NCBI RefSeq assembly: GCF_001905125.1
Contig: NZ_LWLE01000001.1
Coordinates: forward strand, 1,358,112 to 1,422,111
DNA from: Streptomyces sp. TSRI0281
Lineage (GTDB): Bacteria > Actinomycetota > Actinomycetes > Streptomycetales > Streptomycetaceae
Direction of reading: 5' to 3'
DNA: 64,000 nt
In this document: piece by piece, positions 24,776 to 33,339 of the stretch
Layout of the letters: each line of letters opens with the position of its first letter
How positions within the stretch are numbered: position 1 is the first letter of the stretch
The notes under the pieces: generated by a model
What the model was told of the DNA's origin: nothing
Databases searched by the model: none
What the model saw: only the letters and a program-made list of their open reading frames with translations
Program-made: the position numbers and the translations under genes

Positions 24776-25479
24776 TGGGCGGCCCCGTCATCCCCGACTA
24801 CGGGGACCCCAGTACGTGCGTGGCCAACGACGCCACGTTCTGCGCGGACTGGTTCGCCGACCACTGGTCCAGTCTCTTCTGGCCCGCGCTCGTCCAGCAC
24901 ATCGAGCTCACTCTGATCGCCGTGGTGATCGGCTTCGTCATCTCCTTCCTGATGGCCGTACTCGCCCACTTCCAGGGCTGGTTCGCGGCCCCGGCCTCGG
25001 CCGTGTCGTCCTTCCTCTACACGGTTCCGCCGCTGGCGCTCTTCCAACTCCTCGTACCGGTCAGCGGATTCTCCGTCCTCACGGTGGAGATCGCGCTCAT
25101 CGCGTACAGCCTCTACCTGCTCTTCACCACACTCCTCACCGGGCTGCGCGAGGTGCCGGAGGACGCCGTGCGGGCGGCTCGCGGCATGGGGCTGACCAGA
25201 CGGCAGATCCTTTTCAAGGTCGAACTGCCCCTGTCCCTCCCGGCGCTCGTCTCCGGGCTGCGCGTGACCACCGTGATGACCGTCGGGACCGTCGCCATCG
25301 CCGCGTACGTCATCGACGCCGGTCTCGGGTCGCTGATCCTCAAGGCGCTCCAGTCGCCCTTCAACACCCAGTTCGTCGGCGCGGGCGCGCTCGCCGTCGC
25401 CCTGGCGCTGACCGCCGACGGCCTGCTGGTACTCGCCGGACGGCTGCTCACCCCCTGGGCCCGAAGCAGGAGGGCATAG
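24772..25479 (+). CDS. osmoprotectant-type ABC transporter permease (first)
   Basis: 235 residues with an N-terminal periplasmic stretch holding two cysteines (PSTCVANDATFCADW) followed by about five or six helices. The ATPase-coupling loop reads EDAVRAARGMGLTRRQILFKVELPLSLP, the EAA motif of ProW/OpuCB permeases. ATG 24772 overlaps the ATPase stop (ATGA). The paired cysteines before the first helix are not a general feature of the family and may form a disulfide outside the cell. Confidence 0.92.
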   Translation: MMGGPVIPDYGDPSTCVANDATFCADWFADHWSSLFWPALVQHIELTLIAVVIGFVISFLMAVLAHFQGWFAAPASAVSSFLYTVPPLALFQLLVPVSGFSVLTVEIALIAYSLYLLFTTLLTGLREVPEDAVRAARGMGLTRRQILFKVELPLSLPALVSGLRVTTVMTVGTVAIAAYVIDAGLGSLILKALQSPFNTQFVGAGALAVALALTADGLLVLAGRLLTPWARSRRA

Positions 25480-25483
25480 CCAC

Positions 25484-26137
25484 ATGGACACCTTCATCGG
25501 CTCGTTCACCTTCATGCACGAGCGGCTGCCGCTGATGCTGGAGAAGACCGGTCAGCACGTGTGGATGTGCGCGGTGGTCATCGCCGTCTCGCTCGTCGTC
25601 GCCGTACCGGCCGGACTCTGGCTCGGGCACCTGCACCGCGGTGAATTCCTCACCACCAGCATCTCCAACATCGGGCGCGCCCTGCCCAACCTCGCCGTCA
25701 TCGCGATCGGGCTGGGCATCTTCGGCCTCAACTTCACGAACATCGCCGTGGCGCTCCTGATCACGGCCGTCCCGCCGATCCTCAGCCAGGCGTACCTGGC
25801 CGTGGACCAGGTCGACCCGGACACGGTCCGCGCGGCGCGCGGGATGGGCCTCACCCCGGTACAGGTGCTCATCAAGGTGGAGCTGCCGCTCGCGCTTCCG
25901 CTGCTCTTCGCGGGCATCCGTATCGCGGTGGTGTACGTCATCTCCGCCGCGACGCTGGCCACCGTGGCCGGTGGCGGCGGGCTCGGTGACATCGTTCTCG
26001 GCCAGGCCAACTACGGGCTGGAGGGTGTGATCGCCGCCGCGCTCTGGGTCGCGGCGCTGGCCCTTCTGGCCGACGGCCTGATCGGTCTGGTCCAGCGGCT
26101 GCTGGTGCCCAAGGGCCTCCGCGACTCACGGGCCTGA
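25484..26137 (+). CDS. osmoprotectant-type ABC transporter permease (second)
   Basis: 217 residues with about six helices. The EAA loop DTVRAARGMGLTPVQVLIKVELPLALP mirrors that of the first permease. The glycine-rich segment ATVAGGGGLGDIVLGQ near the end is typical of OpuCD/YehW. It starts 4 bases after the previous stop, with GGAGGG upstream. Last gene of the hydrolase/importer operon; a strong hairpin follows. Confidence 0.92.
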   Translation: MDTFIGSFTFMHERLPLMLEKTGQHVWMCAVVIAVSLVVAVPAGLWLGHLHRGEFLTTSISNIGRALPNLAVIAIGLGIFGLNFTNIAVALLITAVPPILSQAYLAVDQVDPDTVRAARGMGLTPVQVLIKVELPLALPLLFAGIRIAVVYVISAATLATVAGGGGLGDIVLGQANYGLEGVIAAALWVAALALLADGLIGLVQRLLVPKGLRDSRA

Positions 26138-26162
26138 GCGGCGGACACGACCGGGAGAGACC

Positions 26163-26204
26163 GGCCCCGGGCACCGGCAAAAGATCCTGCCGGGGCCCGG
26201 GGCC
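26163..26204 (+). terminator. strong hairpin terminator
   Basis: A stem of 16 paired bases with one mismatch (GGCCCCGGGC, A, CCGGCA and complement) and an 8-base loop. It ends the hydrolase/importer operon and faces the convergent YceI gene. Confidence 0.8.
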
Positions 26205-26237
26205 TTCCGTCATGAGCCGCAGGACGGACCGCTCCGG

Positions 26238-26792
26238 TCAGGGCTGCCGGATCGCGGACACATCGAACTCCAGCACGACCTTGTCGCCGACCAGGACACC
26301 GCCGCCCTCCAGCGGGGCGTTCCAGGTGATGCCGTAGTCCTTGCGGCTGATCGGTACCGAGCCCTCGAATCCGACGCGCAGATTGCCGGCCGGGTCCGTG
26401 GCGCTGCCCTGGTACTCGAAGTCGATGCCGATCGGCCGGGTGACGTCCTTGATGGTGAGGTCCCCGGTCAGCCGGTAGTGGCTGTCGTCGAGCCGCTCGA
26501 CACCCGTGGACACGAAGGTGATCTCCGGGAAGTTCGGCGCGTCCAGGAAGTCGTTGGTGCGCAGGTGGCCGTCGCGCTGCGCGTTGCGGGTGTCGATGCT
26601 CGCGGTCTTGATGGTGACGGACACGGAGGAGTTGGCGGGGTCCGCGCCGTCGAAGTGGCCGGCGCCCTCGAACTCGTCGAACGCGCCTCGGACTTTGGTG
26701 ACCATGGCGTGCCTGGCCACGAACCCGATCTGGGTGTGGGCCGGGTCGAGGATGTAGTTCCCTGACAGGGAGGCGAGGGGGGTGGTGGTCAT
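26238..26792 (-). CDS. YceI family polyisoprenoid-binding protein
   Basis: 184 residues of the YceI lipocalin-like barrel, which binds long isoprenoid chains. Family marks are GNYILDPAHTQIGFVARH, the VRGAF turn, DTRNAQRDGHLRTNDFLD, LTGDLTIKDVTRPI and SVPISRKDYGITWN. There is no signal peptide, as in many Streptomyces paralogues that act in the cytoplasm. GGGAGC precedes the ATG. It stands alone between a terminator and a repeat region. Confidence 0.93.
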   Translation of the reverse strand: MTTTPLASLSGNYILDPAHTQIGFVARHAMVTKVRGAFDEFEGAGHFDGADPANSSVSVTIKTASIDTRNAQRDGHLRTNDFLDAPNFPEITFVSTGVERLDDSHYRLTGDLTIKDVTRPIGIDFEYQGSATDPAGNLRVGFEGSVPISRKDYGITWNAPLEGGGVLVGDKVVLEFDVSAIRQP

Positions 26793-26911
26793 GGGTCTGC
26801 TCCCAGGGGGCTCGGGGACGGGATGGGAAGGCGCCCGCCCACGCTAGCCAGGCCCGGCGCGACGGGCGTTCGACCGCGCCCGCACGTCACCCGATCGGCC
26901 GGAACGGGCCC

Positions 26912-26980
26912 ATGGCGAGGTCCGCTGCGAGGTTCGCGGCGAGGTCCATGGCGAGGCCCGCTGCGAGGTTCGCGGCGAGC
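26912..26980. repeat. 36-bp tandem duplication
   Basis: Two adjacent copies of a 36-base unit beginning ATGGCGAGG, starting at 26912 and 26948. They are nearly identical over the first 32 bases (one T/C change). They lie between the YceI start and the 3' end of the oxidoreductase. No coding role seen. Confidence 0.7.
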
Positions 26981-27022
26981 GAGGAGGGGCGGCGCGGACC
27001 TCCGCCTGTACGCCGCTCCCGC

Positions 27023-29335
27023 TCAGGCGGCGGGGTCGATGGTGACCTTGACGTGCTTCATGATCGGCTGGTCGCTCTGGGTGCTGTAGTCGCTGAGCGC
27101 GCACAGCACGTTCATCTCGGGCATATAACCGGCCGCGCAGCCGCGGGGGATGTCGTAGGGGATGGCGAGGTAGCCGTTGAGGGACCGCCGGCTGCCGTCC
27201 TTCGCGGTGCTCGTGATGTCCACGGGGCCGAGGTCGGCGATACCGCGTTCGCGCATGTCGGCCCGGTTCATGAAGACGAGCGTGCGCAGGTTCTTGATGC
27301 CGCGGTAGCGGTCGTTGTCGGAGTAGATGGTGGTGTTCCACTGGTCGTGGGACCGCATGGTGCCCAGTGCCAGGGTCCCCGCGGCGGGGACGACGTCGGG
27401 CAGGACGGCGCTGGAGAACTCGGCGCGTCCGGACGGGGTCAGGAAGACCAGTTCACGGGCGGGCTGCTTGATGCGGAAGCCGAGGGGCAGGCGCACACGG
27501 CGGTTGAAGTCCTCGAAGCCGTCGAGGGCCCGGGCCATGGTGTCGCGGATACGGTCGTAGTCCTCGATGTACCACTCCCAGGGCGTGGCGCTGTCGGGCA
27601 GGGCGGCGCGGGCCATGCCCGCGACGATGGCCGGCTCGGACAGCAGGTGCGAGGAGGCGGGCCGTTTCATGCCGATCGACAGGTGGACCATGCTCATCGA
27701 GTCCTCGACGGACGTGCTCTGGACGCCCTTGCGCTGATGGTCCTTCTCGGTACGGCCGAGGCACGGCAGGATGAGTGCCCGGCGGCCGTGGACGATGTGG
27801 CTGCGGTTCAGCTTGGTGCTCACCTGGACGGTGAGTTCGCAGGTGCGCAGTGCCGCGCAGGTGACCGGGGTGTCGGGTGCGGCGAGGGCGAAGTTGCCGC
27901 CCATGCCGACGAACACCTTCACCTCGCCGCGGCCCATCGCCTTGATCGTGCCGACCGTGTCCAGGCCGTGCTCATGGGGCGGCTCGATCTCGCAGGCCGC
28001 GGCGAGACGTTCCAGGAACGCTTCGGTGGGGCGGTGATCGATGCCGCAGGTGCGGTTGCCCTGGACGTTGCTGTGTCCCCGCACGGGGGAGGGGCCCGCC
28101 CCTTCGCGTCCCAGATTGCCGCGGAGCAGAAGCAGGTTGACGATCTCCCGGACGGTGTCGACACCGTGCTCGTGCTGGGTGAGCCCCAGACACCAGCTGA
28201 CGATGCTGCGGTCGGCCTCCCCGTACACGCGCGCCGCCTTGAGGATGTCGGCGCGGCTCAGCCCGGACTGGTTCTCGATCTCCTCCCAGCACGTGGCCTC
28301 GCAGAGCGCGCGGTACTCCTCGAAGCCGGAGGTGTGGCGGTCGATGAACTCCCGGTCCAGGGCCCTGGGGTCGGTCTCGGACTGGTCCAGGACCGCCTTG
28401 GCCATGCCGCGCAGCAGGGCCATGTCGCCGCCGATGCGGGGCTGAAGGTTCAGGGTGCTGGTCCGCGTCGTCTTGTAGAGGGCCATGTCCAGGAAGTCGT
28501 GGGGGACGATGGTGCGGGTCGCCGCCGCCTCGACGAGCGGATTGATGTGCACGATCTGTGCGCCGCGGTGATACGCCTCTGCGAGGGCGGTGAGCATCCG
28601 GGGTGCGTTGGAGGCGGCGTTGACCCCGAGGATGAACAGCGCGTCGGCGGACTCCCAGTCCTTGAGATCGACGGTGCCCTTGCCGGTGCCCAGGGAGGCG
28701 TGGAGAGCGCGACCACTGGCCTCGTGACACATGTTGGAGCAGTCGGGCAGGTTGTTCGTGCCCAGTTCACGGGCCATCAACTGGTAGAGGAAGCTGGCCT
28801 CGTTGCCGAGCCGGCCGGAGGTGTAGAACGCTGCCTGATGCGGATGGTCCAGCCCCCGCAGAGCGCGGCCGACCACCTCGAACGCGTCCTTCCAGCGGAT
28901 CGGGACGTAGTGGTCCGACTCGGGGTCGTAGACCATCGGCTCGGTCAGCCGGCCCTGGTTCTCCAGGTCGTAGTCGCTCCATCCGGACAGCTCGGTCACC
29001 GAGTGGGCGGCGAAGAACTCGCGGCCGACCCGTTTGCGGGTCATCTCCCACGTGACGTGCTTGATGCCGTTCTCGCAGATGTCCAGGTGCAGGCCCTTGG
29101 TGTCGTCCGGCCACGCGCATCCGGGGCAGTCGAACCCGGTGTTCTCGTGGTTCATCCGCATGATGGCCCGCGGTCCGTCCACCAGCGCCCGTTCGTCCAC
29201 CAGAAAGCGGCTCACGCTCCTGGCCGCGCCCCAGCCGGCGGCGGGGTGGTGGTAGGGCTGGAACCGCGGATCGCCCTGGGGTGCGGGACCGACCGAGGGT
29301 TCCAGGGGTTCCTGCTCGTCACGGTCGGTACTCAA
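27023..29335 (-). CDS. FdhF/YdeP family molybdopterin-dependent oxidoreductase
   Basis: About 770 residues of the YdeP-like branch of molybdopterin oxidoreductases. The N-terminal CPGCAWPDD holds only a Cys-x-x-Cys pair, where true formate dehydrogenases bind a 4Fe-4S cluster with four cysteines. Cofactor-binding blocks include [28 protein letters not shown] and the glycine-rich [12 protein letters not shown]. The C-terminal dinucleotide-binding domain has [22 protein letters not shown] and [10 protein letters not shown]. coli YdeP is linked to acid resistance, but the electron donor and substrate are unknown. I favour TTG 29335 (GGAAGGG 9 bases upstream); ATG 29356 adds seven residues. Monocistronic. 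Confidence 0.9.
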   Translation of the reverse strand: MSTDRDEQEPLEPSVGPAPQGDPRFQPYHHPAAGWGAARSVSRFLVDERALVDGPRAIMRMNHENTGFDCPGCAWPDDTKGLHLDICENGIKHVTWEMTRKRVGREFFAAHSVTELSGWSDYDLENQGRLTEPMVYDPESDHYVPIRWKDAFEVVGRALRGLDHPHQAAFYTSGRLGNEASFLYQLMARELGTNNLPDCSNMCHEASGRALHASLGTGKGTVDLKDWESADALFILGVNAASNAPRMLTALAEAYHRGAQIVHINPLVEAAATRTIVPHDFLDMALYKTTRTSTLNLQPRIGGDMALLRGMAKAVLDQSETDPRALDREFIDRHTSGFEEYRALCEATCWEEIENQSGLSRADILKAARVYGEADRSIVSWCLGLTQHEHGVDTVREIVNLLLLRGNLGREGAGPSPVRGHSNVQGNRTCGIDHRPTEAFLERLAAACEIEPPHEHGLDTVGTIKAMGRGEVKVFVGMGGNFALAAPDTPVTCAALRTCELTVQVSTKLNRSHIVHGRRALILPCLGRTEKDHQRKGVQSTSVEDSMSMVHLSIGMKRPASSHLLSEPAIVAGMARAALPDSATPWEWYIEDYDRIRDTMARALDGFEDFNRRVRLPLGFRIKQPARELVFLTPSGRAEFSSAVLPDVVPAAGTLALGTMRSHDQWNTTIYSDNDRYRGIKNLRTLVFMNRADMRERGIADLGPVDITSTAKDGSRRSLNGYLAIPYDIPRGCAAGYMPEMNVLCALSDYSTQSDQPIMKHVKVTIDPAA

Positions 29336-29669
29336 GGCACTCAACCCTTCCACCATTCGGGCACGGGGCGATAAATCGATACTTTCGGGCAGGCTATGCA
29401 GGCGGACCGGCCCACGCCACTCGACTTCGGCGCGCTACGCGGAGTGCGGCTCGACGCACGGTCCCCGGCGCGTGCCCACGGGGACCGTGCGCCGAGCCGC
29501 TGGACTGCACCCCGGCAGACGCATGGATAGGCTGAGGGCCCCGTTGGATCAGATCCGATCCCCCACCCGTCCCATGGGCGGCTTCCCGGGCCGGAGATGT
29601 CGCCACCTGGTCGAAGGGGAAGCCCGAGGCCCTTCACCGAGCCGTCGAAGGCGGTCGCTCTTGAGGTCG

Positions 29670-30305
29670 ATGAACCGTTGGCAGGCGTTCTCCGCCGTTC
29701 CTCGACTCACCGGAGGGATCGTCGTCGGGGCGCTGATCGGTGTGGTCGCGGGCATGCTGTCCAACGCGCCGCTGGGAATTCTCGCCGGTATCGCCGGGGC
29801 ACAGCTGATCTTCGTCGTGACGGGGTGGATCGTGCTGTGGCCCATGGACGCGGCCACCACGCACAGCAATGTCCGGCGCCAGGAGTTCCGGCCCGTTCTC
29901 GAAGAGCTCGTCGTCGTCGCGGCCGCCCTGTGCGGGCTGGTCGGCATCGTGGTGCTGCTCCTGGTCGGCCACTCGGACCTGAATCAGGCCGCGGCCGCGA
30001 TGGCACTCTGCGGCGTGTTCATGGCATGGGCGTCACTCCACCTGATGTACGCCACCCGCTACGCGCACCTCTACTACCTGCCGGCCGAAGGCGGGATCGA
30101 CTTCAACTCCCCCGACCGGCCGAAGTACGTCGACTTCCTCTACTTCAGTTACAACCTCGGGATGACCTATCAGGTCTCCGACACCGACGTCTCCAGTTCC
30201 CTGATCCGCGCGGTCGCCCTCCGGCACTGCCTGCTGTCCTATGTGTTCGGCGCCAGCATCCTGGCCACCACCATCAACCTCGTCGCCGGAATCGTCACGG
30301 GCTGA
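29670..30305 (+). CDS. DUF1345 family membrane protein
   Basis: 211 residues with about five transmembrane helices. The family signature is clear: [14 protein letters not shown], then [20 protein letters not shown], then [25 protein letters not shown]. Function is unknown for the family. I start at ATG 29670, after GAGG, because the frame upstream is Arg/Pro-rich and not family-like. Its stop codon lies in an 8-bp tandem repeat. Confidence 0.88.
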   Translation: MNRWQAFSAVPRLTGGIVVGALIGVVAGMLSNAPLGILAGIAGAQLIFVVTGWIVLWPMDAATTHSNVRRQEFRPVLEELVVVAAALCGLVGIVVLLLVGHSDLNQAAAAMALCGVFMAWASLHLMYATRYAHLYYLPAEGGIDFNSPDRPKYVDFLYFSYNLGMTYQVSDTDVSSSLIRAVALRHCLLSYVFGASILATTINLVAGIVTG

Positions 30306-30341
30306 CGGGCTGACGGGCTGACGGGCTGACCGGCCGACGGG
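30302..30341. repeat. 8-bp tandem repeat over a stop codon
   Basis: Three exact copies of CTGACGGG followed by two one-base variants, starting in the stop codon of the DUF1345 gene. Each copy carries a TGA, so slippage here would not lengthen the protein by much. Likely replication slippage. Confidence 0.75.
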
Positions 30342-30381
30342 CGCGGGCCGGGTGCGCCGGTCCGTACGGCGGGGCGTTCCG

Positions 30382-30873
30382 CTACGACCTGCCGCGGTTG
30401 CTGTCGCCGCTGTCGCCGCCGACCGACAGCACGAGCACGGTCGTCCGCCCCTCGGGGGCGTCATAGGTGAGGGAGTCGCCGGCGCGATGCCCGAGCAGCG
30501 CGTGCCCCAGGGGGCTGTCGGCAGTGATCAACGTCCGGTCCAGCACTGCGGCGACCTCGCCGATCTGGAGGGTCATCTCCGTGGAGTCCGCGAACCGTAC
30601 GGTCACGGTGCTGCCCACGCCGACGGCTTCGGTCGGGGCGGGCCCCGCGACGTCCGCCTCACGGAGGCGCGTACCGATCTCGGTGATACGGGTGTCCAGG
30701 CGGTCGAGTTCCGTGGCGCGTTGCAACTCGTCGGCCGAATCGGCCATGTCGCTCACCTGCTCGCCGCCGCTCAAGGTGGCGGCGACTGTCGCGCGCTCGG
30801 CCCGCAGATCGGCGAGCTCTCGATCGAGCGCCTCGCGGGCGGCAGTGCTGATGGGTTCGGGTCCACCGGTCAT
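30382..30873 (-). CDS. GreA/GreB family transcription elongation factor homologue
   Basis: 163 residues. The N-terminal half (about 8-78) is a charged helical hairpin (REALDRELADLRAERATV) ending in the ATELDRLDTRITEIGTRLREAD helix. The C-terminal half is the FKBP-like domain with VGVGSTVTVRF and ADSPLGHALLGHRAGDSLTY. Gre factors stimulate RNA cleavage in backtracked RNA polymerase. The hairpin tip here, EQVSDMADSADE, has acidic residues like the catalytic tip, but the coil is shorter than in GreA. It may be a Gre-fold paralogue instead of the main GreA. GGGAGCAGGA precedes the ATG. Confidence 0.85.
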   Translation of the reverse strand: MTGGPEPISTAAREALDRELADLRAERATVAATLSGGEQVSDMADSADELQRATELDRLDTRITEIGTRLREADVAGPAPTEAVGVGSTVTVRFADSTEMTLQIGEVAAVLDRTLITADSPLGHALLGHRAGDSLTYDAPEGRTTVLVLSVGGDSGDSNRGRS

Positions 30874-30991
30874 TCCTGCTCCCGTCGTGCGGGCGGCACG
30901 GTTGAGTGTCGCAGGCTCTATACGGCATTTTTCACGGTATCAGGCTAATCGGCACGCTGTGGGGGTGGGCCGATCCGGCGGCAGGCTCGCT

Positions 30992-31465
30992 TCAGCCCCT
31001 GCCCGGCAGGTTGAAGAGCCGCTGCGCCCTGCGTGCGTTCTCCCGGCGCAGGGCGGTTCCCCATGGCCAGAGGTCGTCCGCTGCGGACCAGGGGCAGACC
31101 GAGCGGTGGGAGATCCGGCAGCGGGATCCCGGGATCGGTTCCGCGTCCCAGGTGTTCCAGGCGATGCCGTCCGGGGTGATGAGCCACCGGCGCCGGGGCT
31201 GCACCCTGTGGGACGCGACCGTGATGCCGGGTTCCAGCAGCACCCAGGTCTGCGGGTAAAGGGTGGGGTAGCGGTCCTGCGGGAGTGCGCAGCGCGGGCA
31301 GACGGGTGGCGTCGGCGGCGGGGGAGCGGTGGCTCCTTCGCATGCGGCCTGCAGAGCGTCGTCGGGGTGGTACGGGGCGGGCGCGGCGTTCTCGGTGTAC
31401 CCCATGGTTTTCAGGGTCCGGACCCAGTGTCGGCTCCGGTAGGACGCGATCCGGCCGTGACGCAT
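30992..31465 (-). CDS. DUF6083 domain-containing protein
   Basis: About 157 residues. A zinc-ribbon-like CPRCALPQDRYPT opens the conserved block, followed by WVLLEPG, a Trp-rich centre (RRRWLITPDGIAWNTWD) and CRISHRSVCP with two more cysteines. The helix RRENARRAQRLF ends it. This layout is common in Streptomyces as DUF6083, function unknown. The start is uncertain: ATG 31465 is used here, ATG 31405 is the conservative alternative, and the frame stays open to 31522. I see no strong ribosome site for any of them. Confidence 0.72.
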   Translation of the reverse strand: MRHGRIASYRSRHWVRTLKTMGYTENAAPAPYHPDDALQAACEGATAPPPPTPPVCPRCALPQDRYPTLYPQTWVLLEPGITVASHRVQPRRRWLITPDGIAWNTWDAEPIPGSRCRISHRSVCPWSAADDLWPWGTALRRENARRAQRLFNLPGRG

Positions 31466-31642
31466 GAGACAGGTGTCAACCGGAGTGACATCACGCGCCA
31501 CATGAGGCGCGGACCGGCTCAAGCGTGGTGGGACCGCCTGGCCGGTTCCTTACTGGCGGGTGCCGGACCGGCCGGTTCGCCGGGGACAACTCCCGTGCCC
31601 GGACAGGTGAGGAACCCCGATCGGCCCGTCTCGGGCTTGCCC

Positions 31643-31668
31643 TTGACGCGCGGGTGAGGGTTTAGCGT
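31643..31668 (+). promoter_or_regulatory. MerR-like promoter with short spacer upstream of the dehydrogenase
   Basis: TTGACG (31643-31648) and TAGCGT (31663-31668) flank 14 bases containing GGTGAGGG. The right side looks like the GTGAGGGTTTAGCGT half of actinobacterial MerR promoters, which normally space the elements by about 19 bases with a matching left half-site. The left half is not visible here. Confidence 0.4.
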
Positions 31669-31723
31669 CTGCGTGCCTTCCGGCCGTCCGGTCGAAGGGG
31701 ACCACGCCTCCGAGGAGTTCGTC

Positions 31724-32806
31724 ATGTCCGTCGCCGAGTCCGCCCCGTCCCGCGCGCTGCCCACCCCTCGCACGTCGAGAGAAGTGCGGCTGGCAGCCTT
31801 CCCCGACGGTCTCCCGCGCCCGGAGCACTTCGAGGTCGTGGACACGGAGATCCCACCGTTGGGCGAGGGCGAAGTGCTGGTGCGGAACCGGTACTTCCAG
31901 GTGTTCCCCGCCCTGCGCACGGTCATCGCCGGAGGTGTGGAAGGGGCGCCCTTCCCCGGCGTACGCCCCGGTGAACCGCTGTTCGGAGCCGCTGTCGGCC
32001 AGATCGTGGCCAGGGGGGACGCCGTGGCCGAGGGCCGGAGCGGTGGCGCGGCGGGGCCCCAGGCCGGTGAGTGGGTGTCGCACTGGCTGGGCTGGCGGGA
32101 GTACGCGGTGATTCCGGCGGGCGGGTACACCCCGCTCGGTGACGTACTGCCCGACCCGGCGGCCCATCTCTCCCAGGGGGCGCTGGGGTACGCGGCACTC
32201 AGCCGGGTCGCCGGACTCCGTTCCGGGGAAACGGTGTTCGTGTCGGGCGGGGCCGGTGCGGTGGGTTCCATGGTGGGGCAGACGGCCCGGCTTCTGGGCG
32301 CGGGCCGGGTGATCGGAACCACCGGCACGGCGGTGAAGGCGGAGCGCATGACGGCCGACCTGGGATACGACGCGGCCATCCTGCGGGAACCCGGAACCTC
32401 GCTCGCCGCCCGGCTGGCCGAGGCCGCGCCCGACGGCATCGATGTGTTCGTCGACATGGTCGGGGGCGAACAGCTCCGGGCCGCCATCGAGGTGGCCCGG
32501 CCCGGTGCGCGGTTCGTCCTGATCGGCGCCCTGTCGGGGCAGTTGGCGGAGCGGGGGAACGGAGCTTCCGCCCCGGTCGAGATCGACTCGTTCCAGCTCA
32601 TCGTCAAGCGGATCACGATGCACGGCATCAGCGGACTCGACCACCCCGAAGCCAACGAGGAGTGGAACCGGAAGTTCGGCGAGTGGCTGCGCTCCGGGGA
32701 GATCGCCTTCCCCCATGTGCGTATCCCGGGCATGGACAACGCGGCCCGCGCGTTGTACGAGTTGATCGACGGTCAGCATCTTGGCTCGGTGATCGTCGAG
32801 GTATAG
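31724..32806 (+). CDS. zinc-less MDR family NADP-dependent oxidoreductase
   Basis: A 360-residue medium-chain dehydrogenase/reductase of the leukotriene-B4-dehydrogenase/curcumin-reductase group, which reduces alpha,beta-unsaturated ketones or aldehydes with NADPH. The N-terminal catalytic domain has EVLVRNRYFQVFP. The Rossmann core has VFVSGGAGAVGSMVGQTARLLGAGRVIGTTG, and FVDMVGGEQL follows. No zinc-binding cysteines are present. I start it at ATG 31724 after GAGGAG. It is followed by a MerR gene on the same strand, a frequent pairing in which MerR controls the reductase. Confidence 0.9.
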   Translation: MSVAESAPSRALPTPRTSREVRLAAFPDGLPRPEHFEVVDTEIPPLGEGEVLVRNRYFQVFPALRTVIAGGVEGAPFPGVRPGEPLFGAAVGQIVARGDAVAEGRSGGAAGPQAGEWVSHWLGWREYAVIPAGGYTPLGDVLPDPAAHLSQGALGYAALSRVAGLRSGETVFVSGGAGAVGSMVGQTARLLGAGRVIGTTGTAVKAERMTADLGYDAAILREPGTSLAARLAEAAPDGIDVFVDMVGGEQLRAAIEVARPGARFVLIGALSGQLAERGNGASAPVEIDSFQLIVKRITMHGISGLDHPEANEEWNRKFGEWLRSGEIAFPHVRIPGMDNAARALYELIDGQHLGSVIVEV

Positions 32807-32829
32807 GCATAGACATAGGCATAGGTATC
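32804..32829. repeat. hexanucleotide microsatellite
   Basis: Four to five near-exact repeats of ATAGGC/ATAGAC right after the dehydrogenase stop, strikingly AT-rich against its surroundings. No hairpin forms. Possibly slippage-derived. Confidence 0.65.
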
Positions 32830-32898
32830 GGTGAAGGCGCACGTGCTCGTACGTGCGGCCGAGGGTGCTGGTGCTGTTGAGGCTGTCGGGGGTGGCGG

Positions 32899-33339
32899 AT
32901 GCGGATCGGTGACGCGGCGGCAGCGGCGGGGACCACGCCGAGGGCACTTCGGTTCTACGAGGAGCGAGGTCTGCTGCCCCCTCCGCCGCGCACCGCGACG
33001 GGCCAGCGCGAGTACGGTACGCGCGACATCGCCCGGGTCAGAGTCATCCGCGATCTGCTGGCGGTCGGACTCACCGTCGGGGACGTACACCGTTGCGCCG
33101 ACCGTCTCGACGTGCTGATGGACGCCCCGCCGCAGCAGTGCCGCGGCCTCGCGGACGCGGACGGGGGCAGAGGAGGCGAGGGAGTGGCGGCACGGCGGCT
33201 CGCCGCCCTTGACGCGGAGATCGCCCGGCTCACCGTACTGCGTGAGCGGCTGGCGGCCGGAGTCGTCCCGGAAGCGATCCCGGACCGGGCGAATTCCGCT
33301 GGTGGAGCCGTGAAGGCGCTGCCTAGTATCCGGTCGTGA
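32899..33339 (+). CDS. MerR family transcriptional regulator
   Basis: 146 residues. The N-terminal winged helix reads MRIGDAAAAAGTTPRALRFYEERGLL, then REYGTRDIARVRVIRDLLAVGLTV. The dimerising helix follows with LAALDAEIARLTVLRERL. A single cysteine (QQCRG) lies in the linker, without the metal-binding set of CueR or ZntR, so an organic or redox signal is more likely. It probably regulates the upstream reductase through the promoter at 31643-31668. Its stop overlaps the HEAT-protein start (GTGA). Confidence 0.9.
   Translation: MRIGDAAAAAGTTPRALRFYEERGLLPPPPRTATGQREYGTRDIARVRVIRDLLAVGLTVGDVHRCADRLDVLMDAPPQQCRGLADADGGRGGEGVAARRLAALDAEIARLTVLRERLAAGVVPEAIPDRANSAGGAVKALPSIRS

Noticed and set aside
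26912..29374. An 820-codon plus-strand open frame antisense to the molybdopterin oxidoreductase
   Set aside because: The minus strand carries the conserved cofactor motifs; the plus frame has none.
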